64,000 nt of DNA from Dyadobacter alkalitolerans DSM 23607 (GTDB lineage: Bacteria > Bacteroidota > Bacteroidia > Cytophagales > Spirosomataceae). Below, one piece after another: positions 52,220-60,928 of the stretch. The notes below the pieces were generated by a model, which was not told the DNA's origin, made no database searches, and saw nothing but the letters and a program-made list of their open reading frames with translations. How positions within the stretch are numbered: position 1 is the first letter of the stretch; each line of letters opens with the position of its first letter. A program made the translations under genes and the position numbers. The DNA is taken from NCBI RefSeq assembly GCF_000428845.1, contig NZ_AUAS01000001.1, positions 434,001 to 498,000 of the forward strand. Direction: 5' to 3'.

Positions 52220-53362
52220 TCAATAGTGCTGTGTATCAGGGTGGAAGGTGCGCCAGCTATGCCAGAATTCCTGGTAAGCATTGATCCGTTTCAAGTCTTC
52301 ACCTTCTCCCGAAACACGTTTTCCCAAGAGGTTGTAAGCATTATTCTGAGCGTATAAAGTGTCATTTTTAATCTCGAATTCCTGCCCCAATTCCTTTTCA
52401 AAAGCAAAAAAGCTCTTGTTATCCTCCGCAATCACAACCGCCACCGGCGTAACTCCCACGCGGTCATTGATCACCCTGTGTTTTAACAGTTTATGCCAGT
52501 CGTAAGCTTTGCTATACTTGCCCGCCTGCACGCCTACCACCCACGACTTATCCTTCCAGGCCGTTGTATCTGTTTTGGTGAGTGCCGATCTCCCTTTGCC
52601 GGATTCGTAACGACTCATGGAATCGTATTTGGCCTGGTAAGCTGGATCGGGCTGCATGATCTGGCTGCTGGGATGCAGTTTGAGCCATTGCGAAACGGTT
52701 GTTTGCGTGGTAGGAAGTTCGGGCAGCATTTGTCCTTTGAGCGGTCCGGCAATGGCTTCACCGTTTGCCTGCCGCCACCAGCTTCCCGTGCGCTCGTCTT
52801 CAAACATGGCATTGAAATGATCCATTCCTACCAGCCTGAACGCATCCGGCTTCCCTTCTACAATGGGCTCAAAAACCCTTCCTGTGCGGCAAACCGTGCA
52901 ATACGTGACGATCACAGGTTTTCCACCGAGCACGTCCCGCACCTGGTGATGATAACCGATGAACTGAATGGGATATGCTTTGGCCTCGCCATTAATTTCC
53001 ACGCCGATAACCAGGCGGTCGTCCTGCACCTTGTTTTGGGAAGCATTGTGTAAAATCACCTGCGAGGGCTGGTAAAACATGGTGTCGGCGGCCATTTCGT
53101 AGTTGGTGCCATAAGTCACCGCGCCCGCCACCATAAGCAGGATAACAGTGATCCATTTCCTTTTTCCCATTAATGCCGTGGTGCAGCCCGCGATGATCAT
53201 CAGCCAGAACACGATCCGGAACGCCCAGCGCCAGGTGTGAAGAAAATAGGCGATGTCGATGCTGTTCATCTGCTGGCTTCCGGGCATGGGCATGATGAAA
53301 TACACCTTTGCGATTTCATATAGGATAATGCCGATAATGCCCAGGTAGAGTAATTTTTTCAT
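52220..53362 (-). CDS. DUF3179 domain membrane protein
   Basis: 380 residues. Three membrane segments in the first 90 residues, then the DUF3179 domain: RLVIGVEINGEAKAYPIQFI, VIVTYCTVCRTGRVFEPIVE with its two Cys, MFEDERTGSWWRQANGEAIAG and late VGVTPVAVVIAEDNKSFFAF. The family is conserved and widespread in marine and soil bacteria without assigned function; the Cys pair suggests metal or redox chemistry. It probably forms an operon with the truncated receptor downstream. Confidence 0.82.
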   Translation of the reverse strand: MKKLLYLGIIGIILYEIAKVYFIMPMPGSQQMNSIDIAYFLHTWRWAFRIVFWLMIIAGCTTALMGKRKWITVILLMVAGAVTYGTNYEMAADTMFYQPSQVILHNASQNKVQDDRLVIGVEINGEAKAYPIQFIGYHHQVRDVLGGKPVIVTYCTVCRTGRVFEPIVEGKPDAFRLVGMDHFNAMFEDERTGSWWRQANGEAIAGPLKGQMLPELPTTQTTVSQWLKLHPSSQIMQPDPAYQAKYDSMSRYESGKGRSALTKTDTTAWKDKSWVVGVQAGKYSKAYDWHKLLKHRVINDRVGVTPVAVVIAEDNKSFFAFEKELGQEFEIKNDTLYAQNNAYNLLGKRVSGEGEDLKRINAYQEFWHSWRTFHPDTQHY

Positions 53363-53413
53363 TGATATAAATGCTGTTTATCAAAAGATTGAAATTAATA
53401 AAAAGAAAAAAAG

Positions 53414-53443
53414 AAACGGATTCGCCATATGGCAAATCCGTTT
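53414..53443 (-). terminator. intrinsic terminator of the MFS operon
   Basis: AAACGGATT and AATCCGTTT flank a GCCATATGGC core; on the minus strand the stem is followed by CTTTTTTTCTTTTT. It separates this operon from DUF3179. Confidence 0.9.
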
Positions 53444-53474
53444 GCCTAATTATTAACCTATGATAATATTTTTA

Positions 53475-54698
53475 TTACTTGCTTCTGGCAGTAACAATGA
53501 GCGCAACCAGGAAAGGGACCGTGAACACAAGCAATGCATTCCCGAAACCACCCAGAACCGCCACCAGCGAGCCGATAAAGAACACCGCCGTGGCCGTAAA
53601 AAACCGCCCTACATTAAAGCAAAAGCCCGTTGCCGTTCCCCGGATCGAAACCGGGAACAGCTCAGGAATATAACTTGACAACGCGCCCTGGCTGATCCCG
53701 AAACAGAAAGCCAGCACGGCCGTTTCTACATATATAATGTTTGAAAATGTGCTGTTGGTAAGGAACAAAATGCAGCACATGAGCAGGCAAGTGCCGAAAG
53801 TGAACATTAATGTGGCCTTTTTACCAAATTTATTGATCAGCATTCCGGAAAAAATACCACCTGTGATGCCGCCTGCACCCAGTAAAATCATCACCAACCC
53901 CCGCTCCCTCTGGCCATCCTGACCGGCTGTTAGCAACGTCTGTACCCAGGTAGGCAGCCAGGAAAAAATCCCCCAAAGCCCTATAAGCACAGAACCGAAA
54001 ATTAGTGAGCCCGAAAGCAGGTTAGCCCGGTTGTTTTTGTTGAAAAGCCCTTCCGGTTGATCGACATGCGTCCGGGTTGAGCGCCATTTATCTGATTCGG
54101 GCAGTAAAAAAAGAACGAGTACTGATACGATAACAGGGATAAAACCTACGCCAAATGCACTTCTCCAATCGGAAAAAATGAGATTGAGACTGCCGGTTGT
54201 CACAATGCCAACCGGGAAGAAAACGGCCAGGATCCCGAGCATGACCGCCCTGTTTTTGTCCTGCCAGATCTCCGAAATATAAACCGTTGTGAGCAGCAAC
54301 ACCCCGCCTATGTCCATCCCCGTAAAGAACCGCAAGGCCAGCAAACTATACCAATCCGGGACAATGGTGACCAGGCAAGTGGAAATTCCATAAAGGCCGA
54401 TGACCAATGTCAATGATCTGACACGCCCGATGCGGTCGCTAACGAAACCAAACAGCAGACCGCCGACCATCCAGCCGTAAAGGAATATGGCATTCACATA
54501 AGCGCCGATCTCACCCAGCTCGGCTTGCGAAACGGCCTGCCCTTTCAGCTCCGGAATTGCCACCGGCAGGTAAACCGACATTAAGGTGGAAACTGTCCCG
54601 CTCAGCATGTAACTCACTCCGCACAAGCCAAATGCGAGCCATTTTGAGCCTGTGTTTTTTTCTTCCAGATTGATCACTTCCAGTGTTTCCATGTTCAT
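53475..54698 (-). CDS. MFS transporter
   Basis: 407 residues with twelve predicted membrane segments. The family signature is in GLLFGFVSDRIGRVRSLTLV between segments 2 and 3 and repeated as GMLINKFGKKATLMF between 8 and 9. The general pattern (FTGMDIGGVLLLTTVYISEI, PESDKW in the centre) is like the sugar/aromatic acid carriers of the SV2/AAHS branch. It lies 11 bases after the TonB receptor gene, so the receptor likely brings the same substrate through the outer membrane. Confidence 0.85.
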   Translation of the reverse strand: MNMETLEVINLEEKNTGSKWLAFGLCGVSYMLSGTVSTLMSVYLPVAIPELKGQAVSQAELGEIGAYVNAIFLYGWMVGGLLFGFVSDRIGRVRSLTLVIGLYGISTCLVTIVPDWYSLLALRFFTGMDIGGVLLLTTVYISEIWQDKNRAVMLGILAVFFPVGIVTTGSLNLIFSDWRSAFGVGFIPVIVSVLVLFLLPESDKWRSTRTHVDQPEGLFNKNNRANLLSGSLIFGSVLIGLWGIFSWLPTWVQTLLTAGQDGQRERGLVMILLGAGGITGGIFSGMLINKFGKKATLMFTFGTCLLMCCILFLTNSTFSNIIYVETAVLAFCFGISQGALSSYIPELFPVSIRGTATGFCFNVGRFFTATAVFFIGSLVAVLGGFGNALLVFTVPFLVALIVTARSK

Positions 54699-54709
54699 AG
54701 CAGCCGCTG

Positions 54710-57481
54710 TTATCTGAAAAGCTGATCAAAATTGAGACTCACATAATACAATCCGCCTACCGCCGGGGAGCCGTATGCCTGTACAATGTATTGGTTTGTC
54801 AGATTCGCCGCGCCCAGTTTCACGATCGTTTTCAGGCTCGGAATGCGATAGCTTATCTGCGCGTCCAGGAGGTTGTAGCTTTTCACTTTTCCAGGCGCAT
54901 TTTCTGTGAATGTGCCATACCAGTCGAAGCTGCTCTGCCAGTGCCACGCCACATTGAAGCCTATTTTCTCGGTCAGCTTTGAATTGCCGAAAATGAGGTT
55001 GGTTTTCCATTCAGGCGTGTTGAAAGCCGGAATGTTGTTTTGGTCCGCATCGCCAATGTTGAAATCGATCCAGGTTGTGTTTGCGCCGATCTTGTAGTTT
55101 TTGGGAAGTGGATAAGTCAGTCCGGCACTTACGCCCTGGATGGAAACTTTGTCAGCCGCATTGGTGTAAAGTTGGAAAAGCTGTCTGTCCGCTCCAAGCA
55201 ATTCGGCAGCAGCCGCAGGGTTCACCTTCCCATCCGGCAAAAGGATATCCGATTTCGCTCTCGCCACCACCGTATTGATCATAAAATCAGTGTACTGGCT
55301 GTAATAGTAATTGACGTCAAACAAAAGCTTTTTGGCAAGAATCCCTTTATAACCAATCTCATAGCTTTTCACTTTTTCGGATTTGATGTAAGGAACATTG
55401 GATTTCACCAGTTTGTCTTTGTTGTTGGCAACCGCCTGTGGAAATGGTGTTCCTTTCGCCATATCCGCTCCGAATGCGCTTGCAAATGCGCCAAAAGAAG
55501 CGATGGTCACCGAGTTTTCGTAGGCATTGAGTCCGGCAGAGTTCACCGGCGCACCACCCAGAATGATGATCGGGCCTACATTGAGCTTAATGTATTGATC
55601 GCCAATGGTAGGGTTGCGGAAGCCGGTTTGGTAAGAAACCCGGAAATGGTGGTTTTCATTTGGAGAAATCACCGCCGAAGCGCGCGGTGTAAAACGACCG
55701 TCAAAGTTTTCATTCTTGTCGTAACGGCCCGAAACGGTCAGCTTTAAAACATCTTTCCAGAACGACTTCGAAGCTTGCGCAAAAACGCCGTATTCCTCAT
55801 TGGTGAGGTTTTTGTCTTTATCATCAAACAGCGTCCCGCCCGTATTCAGGTAATATTTGCGGTAATTGCCGCCTACCTGGAAGTTGATAAATTTCAATGC
55901 TGAACTGAAATCATACATGCCTTCCACATGACGCAGGCTGCATTCGCTGAGAATTCCGGCTCCGGACAGTCCGCGTGTCTGAATCAGACGGTCTTTGGCC
56001 GATTCATATTCACTGGATCCCGGCAGAATGCGGCCCTGATCCGCAAAAGCACGGGCTAGTGAATGATCTTTGCTTCCTACCGAAGCAATGGCGCCATTGT
56101 AAGCAGCTGTATATCTTTCAAACCAGGTTGCATCCGCTTTGTCGGGCGAAACTGTATTTCCAGCCAGATCCTTCACCCAGGTCCTGTTGATGTGCTGACC
56201 CAGCGCGCGGGTGTTGTAAGAGTTCGTCGAACGCTCCTGATTGGAGTAAGCGCGCACGTAAAAGTTGCTACTTCTTAACTCTAATCGATGTTGAATGAAT
56301 TTGAAATCGTTGATAACGAAGCGGTTACTACCCGTATATTGAGCCGTTCCCTGATTGAAATTTCCCTGATAAATGGCTTCCAGCTTGTCCGTAATGCGGT
56401 AATGCAATGCGCCGAGCAGTTTCAGGCTGTAAACGCCGTAAGTCGCAAGATCCTTTTCTTCATAACCTGTTCGCGAAACGCGGCCGATGCTTGGAATGGT
56501 TTGTGCTACTTCGTCGCCGTAAATGTTCAGTGCGTTTCTGCCAGGATTATCCCGGCCGCGGCTTGCTGCGGGTGTGTTGGGGTCAATGTCGGTGTAATCG
56601 TTTGCATACCAGTCGGTTCCTTTGAGATAACTTGCAGCGGCTTTGAAGGCGAACTTGTTGTTAAATGCTTTGGCATAACGCACCGCCAGATCATACATGG
56701 GTTTTGCGCCGAGGCCGGTTCCGTCGCCAATGTGGTTGACGCCAAATTTTGTCTGTGCGCTCAGTCCCTGATATTCATATGGATTTTTGGTGCGTGTATT
56801 GAGCATGCCGTTAAAAGCGATCGGGCCATACAACGCGGATGCCGCGCCTGGAATTAGCTCTGCGCTTTCCACATCGATGTCATGCGGGCCAAAAAGATTT
56901 CCCATCGCAAAACCAAGTCCGGAAGGCTGGTTATCAACGCCATCCACCAGTTGCAAGAAACGGCTGTTACCCGTTGAGTTGAATCCACGTGTATTAATCT
57001 GCTTGTAAGTAAGGCTGCTGGTGACCATATCCAGCGATTTCATATTGACCAGCCCGTCAAAATAATTTGCAGAAGGTGTTTGCTGCACCGCGCGGGAGTC
57101 CATTTTTTCAATGCTCACCGGCGAACGTAAAATGCTCTCTTCCACCCGTGAGGCCGAAACCACAACCTGGTTAAGCTCTTCCGCAGCCGGAACAAGATTC
57201 ACATGAATAGCCTGGGCAGAAGCAACTTCCACTTCCTGACGCGCATATCCGATCAGCGAAATCAGCAGCGTGGCAGGAACATTGGTTTTTAATTCAAAAT
57301 AACCCTCTGCATTGGTGATCGCCCCCGTATTTTTTCCCTTAACCGACACAGAAACGCCTGAAAGTGGCTTTTGGGTGTCGTTATCCGTAATGTGCCCGGA
57401 AAGCTGTGTGGATTGCGCCTTTACATTTTGCATGACCAAAACGCAGACGATTGAAAACATTAATAGTAGAGTTCTTTTCAT
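54710..57481 (-). CDS. TonB-dependent receptor with CarboxypepD_reg-like domain
   Basis: 923 residues: signal peptide 1-22, a CarboxypepD_reg-like domain at 25-110 (LSGHITDNDTQKPLSGVSVS, GYFELKTNVPATLLISLIGY), a plug at about 115-230 (QVVVSASRVEESILRSPVSI, INTRGFNSTGNSRFLQLVDG, LIPGAASALYGPIAFNG) and a complete barrel ending GLYYVSLNFDQLFR. It takes a substrate through the outer membrane with TonB energy. It lacks a SusD partner. In the operon it follows two CMD-like genes (13-base gap) and precedes MFS. Confidence 0.9.
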   Translation of the reverse strand: MKRTLLLMFSIVCVLVMQNVKAQSTQLSGHITDNDTQKPLSGVSVSVKGKNTGAITNAEGYFELKTNVPATLLISLIGYARQEVEVASAQAIHVNLVPAAEELNQVVVSASRVEESILRSPVSIEKMDSRAVQQTPSANYFDGLVNMKSLDMVTSSLTYKQINTRGFNSTGNSRFLQLVDGVDNQPSGLGFAMGNLFGPHDIDVESAELIPGAASALYGPIAFNGMLNTRTKNPYEYQGLSAQTKFGVNHIGDGTGLGAKPMYDLAVRYAKAFNNKFAFKAAASYLKGTDWYANDYTDIDPNTPAASRGRDNPGRNALNIYGDEVAQTIPSIGRVSRTGYEEKDLATYGVYSLKLLGALHYRITDKLEAIYQGNFNQGTAQYTGSNRFVINDFKFIQHRLELRSSNFYVRAYSNQERSTNSYNTRALGQHINRTWVKDLAGNTVSPDKADATWFERYTAAYNGAIASVGSKDHSLARAFADQGRILPGSSEYESAKDRLIQTRGLSGAGILSECSLRHVEGMYDFSSALKFINFQVGGNYRKYYLNTGGTLFDDKDKNLTNEEYGVFAQASKSFWKDVLKLTVSGRYDKNENFDGRFTPRASAVISPNENHHFRVSYQTGFRNPTIGDQYIKLNVGPIIILGGAPVNSAGLNAYENSVTIASFGAFASAFGADMAKGTPFPQAVANNKDKLVKSNVPYIKSEKVKSYEIGYKGILAKKLLFDVNYYYSQYTDFMINTVVARAKSDILLPDGKVNPAAAAELLGADRQLFQLYTNAADKVSIQGVSAGLTYPLPKNYKIGANTTWIDFNIGDADQNNIPAFNTPEWKTNLIFGNSKLTEKIGFNVAWHWQSSFDWYGTFTENAPGKVKSYNLLDAQISYRIPSLKTIVKLGAANLTNQYIVQAYGSPAVGGLYYVSLNFDQLFR

Positions 57482-57494
57482 AGAGGAGTTGAAT

Positions 57495-58064
57495 TTATGA
57501 GGGTTGTTGTTTCAAATCATCGTAACCATTGGCCAGCCGGTTATAACCGTGGTCAACCAGACGTTGGCCGAGGCCTTGATAGAATTCAGGATTGGAGGGC
57601 GCAATGGTGGCCATTCCGTCTACATAGCGGTTGTACAGGCAAAACAGGGCGGCAATGAGAACTGTGTCGTGAATTTCAATGTCGGTTGCGCCATTCGTTT
57701 TCGCTTCTGCGATGGCTTCTTTGGTAACCGCTTTACCCAGCACCTGAACTTGTTTAGCGACTTTCAGTAATGCTTTCATTTTGTCGCTAACCGGCGCAGC
57801 GTCAATGTCCTGTTTCATGATTTCGCAGGTTTCGGTATTGCCGATCAGCAGATCAGCGGCGGCAGTGTGTGCAGCAGTGCAAAACTTGCATGCATTGTTG
57901 TGTGAAACGATGGTCGCGATCAGCTCCCTTTCTCCGGGTGTTAATGTGGATTCACCACGCAAAAGGAATTGCGTTAGCGCACGGATCGGCGCGGCGGTTT
58001 GCTTATTGTATTCGAGCAGACCTGTTATTCCCGGCAAATGTTCCGGCAATGGTATATGTGGCAT
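57495..58064 (-). CDS. carboxymuconolactone decarboxylase/AhpD-like protein A
   Basis: 189 residues. GERELIATIVSHNNACKFCTAAH has the CxxC pair (Cys59, Cys62) and His of AhpD-like peroxidase-related enzymes; IHDTVLIAALFCLYNRYVDG is the second conserved helix. The reaction may be peroxide reduction or ring-compound chemistry. It is 31 bases after a close paralog (CMD B); the two are about half identical by eye, sharing RELIA..VSH, IHDTVLIAA.FC..NRYVDG. Together they could form a heteromer. Confidence 0.85.
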   Translation of the reverse strand: MPHIPLPEHLPGITGLLEYNKQTAAPIRALTQFLLRGESTLTPGERELIATIVSHNNACKFCTAAHTAAADLLIGNTETCEIMKQDIDAAPVSDKMKALLKVAKQVQVLGKAVTKEAIAEAKTNGATDIEIHDTVLIAALFCLYNRYVDGMATIAPSNPEFYQGLGQRLVDHGYNRLANGYDDLKQQPS

Positions 58065-58094
58065 TGCTATTGAGTGAAAATGGTTTTGGATAAA

Positions 58095-58652
58095 TTATTC
58101 AGCTGTTTGCTCAACAGAAGGAACGTAACCCTTGAAGGCCATACGTTGTCCCATAGCGCGGTAATCTTCGTTTTCCTGAGGCGCCCATGTGCCTAGTCCA
58201 TCCACGTAGCGGTTGAACATGCAGAATGACGCTGCGATCAAAACCGTGTCATGGATTTCGCGGTCAATGGCGCCTTCGGCACGGGCTGCAGCAACGTCTT
58301 CTTCGGAAACTTCCTTACCGCTTTTCTGCACTTTGGCAGCGATTTGGAGCAGCGCGCGCAGCTTGGGCGTGACCGGAATTTCCTGAAAACCATTGCGGAT
58401 ATCGGCGATCTGGTCCAGATCACACGACAAATGCGCCATCGCAGCCGAAGCGTGCGACATGTGGCAGAACCGGCAGTCGTTCAGATGCGAAACGTAAGCG
58501 GCAATGAGTTCGCGTTCGCCGCTGGTAAGAGGGGATTCGCCCCGTAACAAGGTGTCCGCCAGCCACCGAAGTGAAGAAGCCGTTTCGGGACGGAAATTGA
58601 ACAGGCCAACGATCCCCGGAAGCGATTCGTCGGGCAATGTGATATGCGCCAT
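58095..58652 (-). CDS. carboxymuconolactone decarboxylase/AhpD-like protein B
   Basis: 185 residues, paralog of CMD A. The redox motif is LNDCRFCHMSHASAA (Cys60, Cys63), followed by IHDTVLIAASFCMFNRYVDGLG. Both members keep the CxxC pair and the glutamate of RGE/GERELI, so both could be catalytic. It follows the membrane-anchored gene at 58798 by 145 bases in the same direction. Confidence 0.85.
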   Translation of the reverse strand: MAHITLPDESLPGIVGLFNFRPETASSLRWLADTLLRGESPLTSGERELIAAYVSHLNDCRFCHMSHASAAMAHLSCDLDQIADIRNGFQEIPVTPKLRALLQIAAKVQKSGKEVSEEDVAAARAEGAIDREIHDTVLIAASFCMFNRYVDGLGTWAPQENEDYRAMGQRMAFKGYVPSVEQTAE

Positions 58653-58797
58653 TTTTAAGAAAATCTGTTGTTAGTAAAAGATTTCTTCTCCTGGTTCAAT
58701 GGACCCAAAACAGCATATAGGCGCTGATTTCGGTTCAAAGCCGACATCTGCATTTCTGATGAAATGCCGTCAAAAAGGAGATAATGAAATGATAGTA

Positions 58798-59352
58798 CTA
58801 AGCCAGATCGGGTGGCGGCGAGGGAATGGTAAATTCTCTTTCTGAAAAATGAAGTTGCACCGAAGAAACGGCAACTTCGCGGGCGGGTGCCCATTCAAGC
58901 AGATAAAACACATGTTTCCGATCCTGGGACATGTATTCTTTTACAAAATTTTTGAGGATGGTCGAATGTGAATCCTTCTGTGGATTAGAAGCATTGCCAG
59001 TTACCTGATCATTGATTTTGGTCGCCAGGCCACTGAAACGCTCACGCGCTCCCTGGTCGTATTCGCATTGCACATACAGCGTGTCGTTGATCAGCTGGCG
59101 GCTTTTCATCTGGTAATAACGTCCTTCATGCAAAATCTGGCCTTCCACTTGTTCCGGAGCGTCCCAATTGGTCTGGTATGGAACCGCAACAGGCACTTTA
59201 ATAACAATGTCCTGTGAATGATCCGACTGCTGAATCAGGTCTTTTCCGCGCTCGCTGATGGTATGCGTTTCTTCCGACAGGTAAACTATCGAATAGCCTA
59301 CCATGTTGTAAAGCAGCAGCCCTAAAAGCAGTATGGATAAAATCCTGCGCAA
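58798..59352 (-). CDS. membrane-anchored periplasmic protein ending PPPDLA
   Basis: 184 residues with one N-terminal membrane segment (ILSILLLGLLLYNMVGYSIV) and a periplasmic part (YQTNWDAPEQVEGQILHEGR, YYQMKSRQLINDTLYVQCEY, KHVFYLLEWAPAR) ending in IPSPPPDLA. Short single-span proteins with this kind of PPP tail are often found just upstream of TonB receptor genes in Bacteroidota; function unknown. The start is TTG at 59352: the promoter lies only 32 bases away and no ATG gives the signal anchor. Confidence 0.6.
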   Translation of the reverse strand: MRRILSILLLGLLLYNMVGYSIVYLSEETHTISERGKDLIQQSDHSQDIVIKVPVAVPYQTNWDAPEQVEGQILHEGRYYQMKSRQLINDTLYVQCEYDQGARERFSGLATKINDQVTGNASNPQKDSHSTILKNFVKEYMSQDRKHVFYLLEWAPAREVAVSSVQLHFSEREFTIPSPPPDLA

Positions 59353-59383
59353 TGTTGTAATATTAAAATTCAGTGGGAATATG

Positions 59384-59413
59384 CAAATGTATAAAAAGCA
59401 ATACGAATAGCAA
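59384..59413 (-). promoter_or_regulatory. promoter of the CMD-TonB receptor-MFS operon
   Basis: On the minus strand TTTG (complement of 59410-59413 region, TTG at 59413-59411), 19 bases, TACATTTG (59391-59384). A complete Bacteroidota promoter. It points to the gene at 59352 and supports its TTG start. Confidence 0.85.
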
Positions 59414-59426
59414 AGAATACTGAAAA

Positions 59427-60173
59427 TCAGTAAGTGGCCCTTCCTCCCGAGAGATCGAATGTGAAGCCGGTTGTGAAACTGTTTTCCGCCGACACAATGA
59501 ATGCGGCCATATTAGCGGCTTCTTCGAGCGTTCCGCAACGGCGCATGGGGATTTTGTCGGTCATGTATTGCACTTGCGTGTCGGGCATAGCTTCTACGAG
59601 CGGCGTTCTTATCACTGCCGGGGCTAACGCATTGATGGTGACTCCGGTTTCCGCATATTCTTTCCCCTGCACTTTGGTCATGCCTATGACTGCTGCCTTG
59701 GAGGCCGAATAAGCGAGCATTCCTGCATTTCCCTCTTTTCCTGCAATGGATGCAATGTGTAAAATGCGGCCATAACCATTAGCGAGCATATGGGGCAAAA
59801 CTGCTTTTGAAGTATTAAAACTGCCCATGAAATTGATTTCAAAAACCTTTCTCATGTTCTCCGGATCCACCTCATGGCTTTTTATATTTGTAGCACCGGT
59901 AATGCCCGCGCAGTTGATCAGTATATCAATCTTGCCAAAGCGGGCAATAACCTGCTCCACACCTTTCTCAACCATTGCCGGATCGGTCACATCAACGCTC
60001 ACAAATTCTTCCTTGTCCGGATTGCCAATAAATTCCTCCCGGAGGGCTTCTATATTCACATCAAAAAGACCAACATAGGCCCCTTCGTTCAATAATTTGT
60101 GAGCGATCACAAGTCCAAGGCCGGAGGCGGCGCCTGTAATGATTGCGACTTGTGCATTAAAACCGGTTTGCAT
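59427..60173 (-). CDS. SDR family NAD(P)-dependent oxidoreductase
   Basis: 248 residues, classical SDR: IITGAASGLGLVIAHKL, NCAGITG, catalytic Ser in IASIAG, YSASK for Tyr/Lys, and the ending FDLSGGRATY. This ending, with PAVIRTPLVEAM, is that of dehydrogenases of the 2-keto-3-deoxy-L-fuconate or 3-oxoacyl type; I cannot choose between them. It is separated from the operon downstream by that operon's own promoter. Twin TAACGTTAC motifs lie upstream. Confidence 0.8.
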   Translation of the reverse strand: MQTGFNAQVAIITGAASGLGLVIAHKLLNEGAYVGLFDVNIEALREEFIGNPDKEEFVSVDVTDPAMVEKGVEQVIARFGKIDILINCAGITGATNIKSHEVDPENMRKVFEINFMGSFNTSKAVLPHMLANGYGRILHIASIAGKEGNAGMLAYSASKAAVIGMTKVQGKEYAETGVTINALAPAVIRTPLVEAMPDTQVQYMTDKIPMRRCGTLEEAANMAAFIVSAENSFTTGFTFDLSGGRATY

Positions 60174-60182
60174 GATTTTTAA

Positions 60183-60260
60183 TAACGTTACGTAATGGTC
60201 GTTGAGCTTATCTTAAAAGCAATTCTTATATGCTTTTTAACCTAATATATTAACGTTACA
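60183..60260. promoter_or_regulatory. twin TAACGTTAC motifs
   Basis: TAACGTTAC occurs at 60183-60191 and again at 60251-60259, 68 bases apart, both around the palindromic core TAACGTTA. They flank the expected promoter of the SDR gene and could be a pair of operators for a LacI-type regulator. No such regulator is in the window. Confidence 0.3.
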
Positions 60261-60331
60261 GCACAATTAATGAGGTAGGTTTAAAAGATGGGAAACGTGG
60301 CGATTATCTTAAACCGGAACTACTTAGCAAT

Positions 60332-60384
60332 ATAAAAGCGGACAAAATAACTTCTTTTAAATGAAAGTTATCTGCCCGCTTTAT
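60332..60384 (-). terminator. imperfect terminator hairpin
   Basis: ATAAAAGCGGACA... pairs imperfectly with ...TGCCCGCTTTAT over about 20 positions around TTTTAAAT. It is downstream of the gene ending at 60458. No long T-run follows. Confidence 0.4.
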
Positions 60385-60457
60385 AAGTGAAAATCCGATG
60401 TGAAATTGATTTGCTTAAACTATGTCGTTTTTACAAATCCGGCAATGCAATTGAGTT

Positions 60458-60790
60458 TTAAACTAATTCCCTTTCAAACTGTAAGCCTATCTGCGCCGCA
60501 GGGAAACCTAATACGGTATTAAATTCTGCAACTGCCTGATTGACTTGCCGCTGGGAGATCCCGCTATATTCTAAAACAAGTAATTTCGCTTGTTGCACCG
60601 ACAATCTTTTGAGTTTCCAAAACTGCGGATGATTAATCCCGATCGGTGCACGGAAGTATTTTTCTTTCGGTTCCCTGATCAATATTTCATATTCTGTGCT
60701 GCGTTGCGGATTGTCGTGCAGGAAGTAACCTTTTACTATGACCTTGACTTCCCGTCCACTTTTAAGTTTAAAAATTTTCTCGTGTATCAT
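60458..60790 (-). CDS. hypothetical protein
   Basis: 110 residues, no signal peptide and no membrane segment. The first part is a beta-strand pattern (KIFKLKSGREVKVIVKGYFL, STEYEILIREPKEKYFRAPI); the second is helical (LSVQQAKLLVLEYSGISQRQ). I do not recognise a family. It lies 138 bases downstream of the YgiC-like gene with a small inverted repeat (AAACGG, CCGTTT, 60889-60905) between them. Confidence 0.45.
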   Translation of the reverse strand: MIHEKIFKLKSGREVKVIVKGYFLHDNPQRSTEYEILIREPKEKYFRAPIGINHPQFWKLKRLSVQQAKLLVLEYSGISQRQVNQAVAEFNTVLGFPAAQIGLQFERELV

Positions 60791-60928
60791 GACTGGTTTT
60801 GTTTAAGAATTGTCGGAATGCGCTGATGCTGCCCTAACGATCTCACAAACTTTGTCAGACAAAACGATATTTACACACTATGATTATCAAACGGTCGATC
60901 CGTTTAGTCTGCGGTCATATTCAATGGT

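Noticed and set aside
55040-55747. 235-codon plus-strand open frame
   Set aside because: Antisense to the TonB receptor, which has full-length domain support.
58655-58894. 79-codon minus-strand frame between CMD B and the PPPDLA protein
   Set aside because: Overlaps the end of the PPPDLA gene in another frame and shows no signal, domain or start context.
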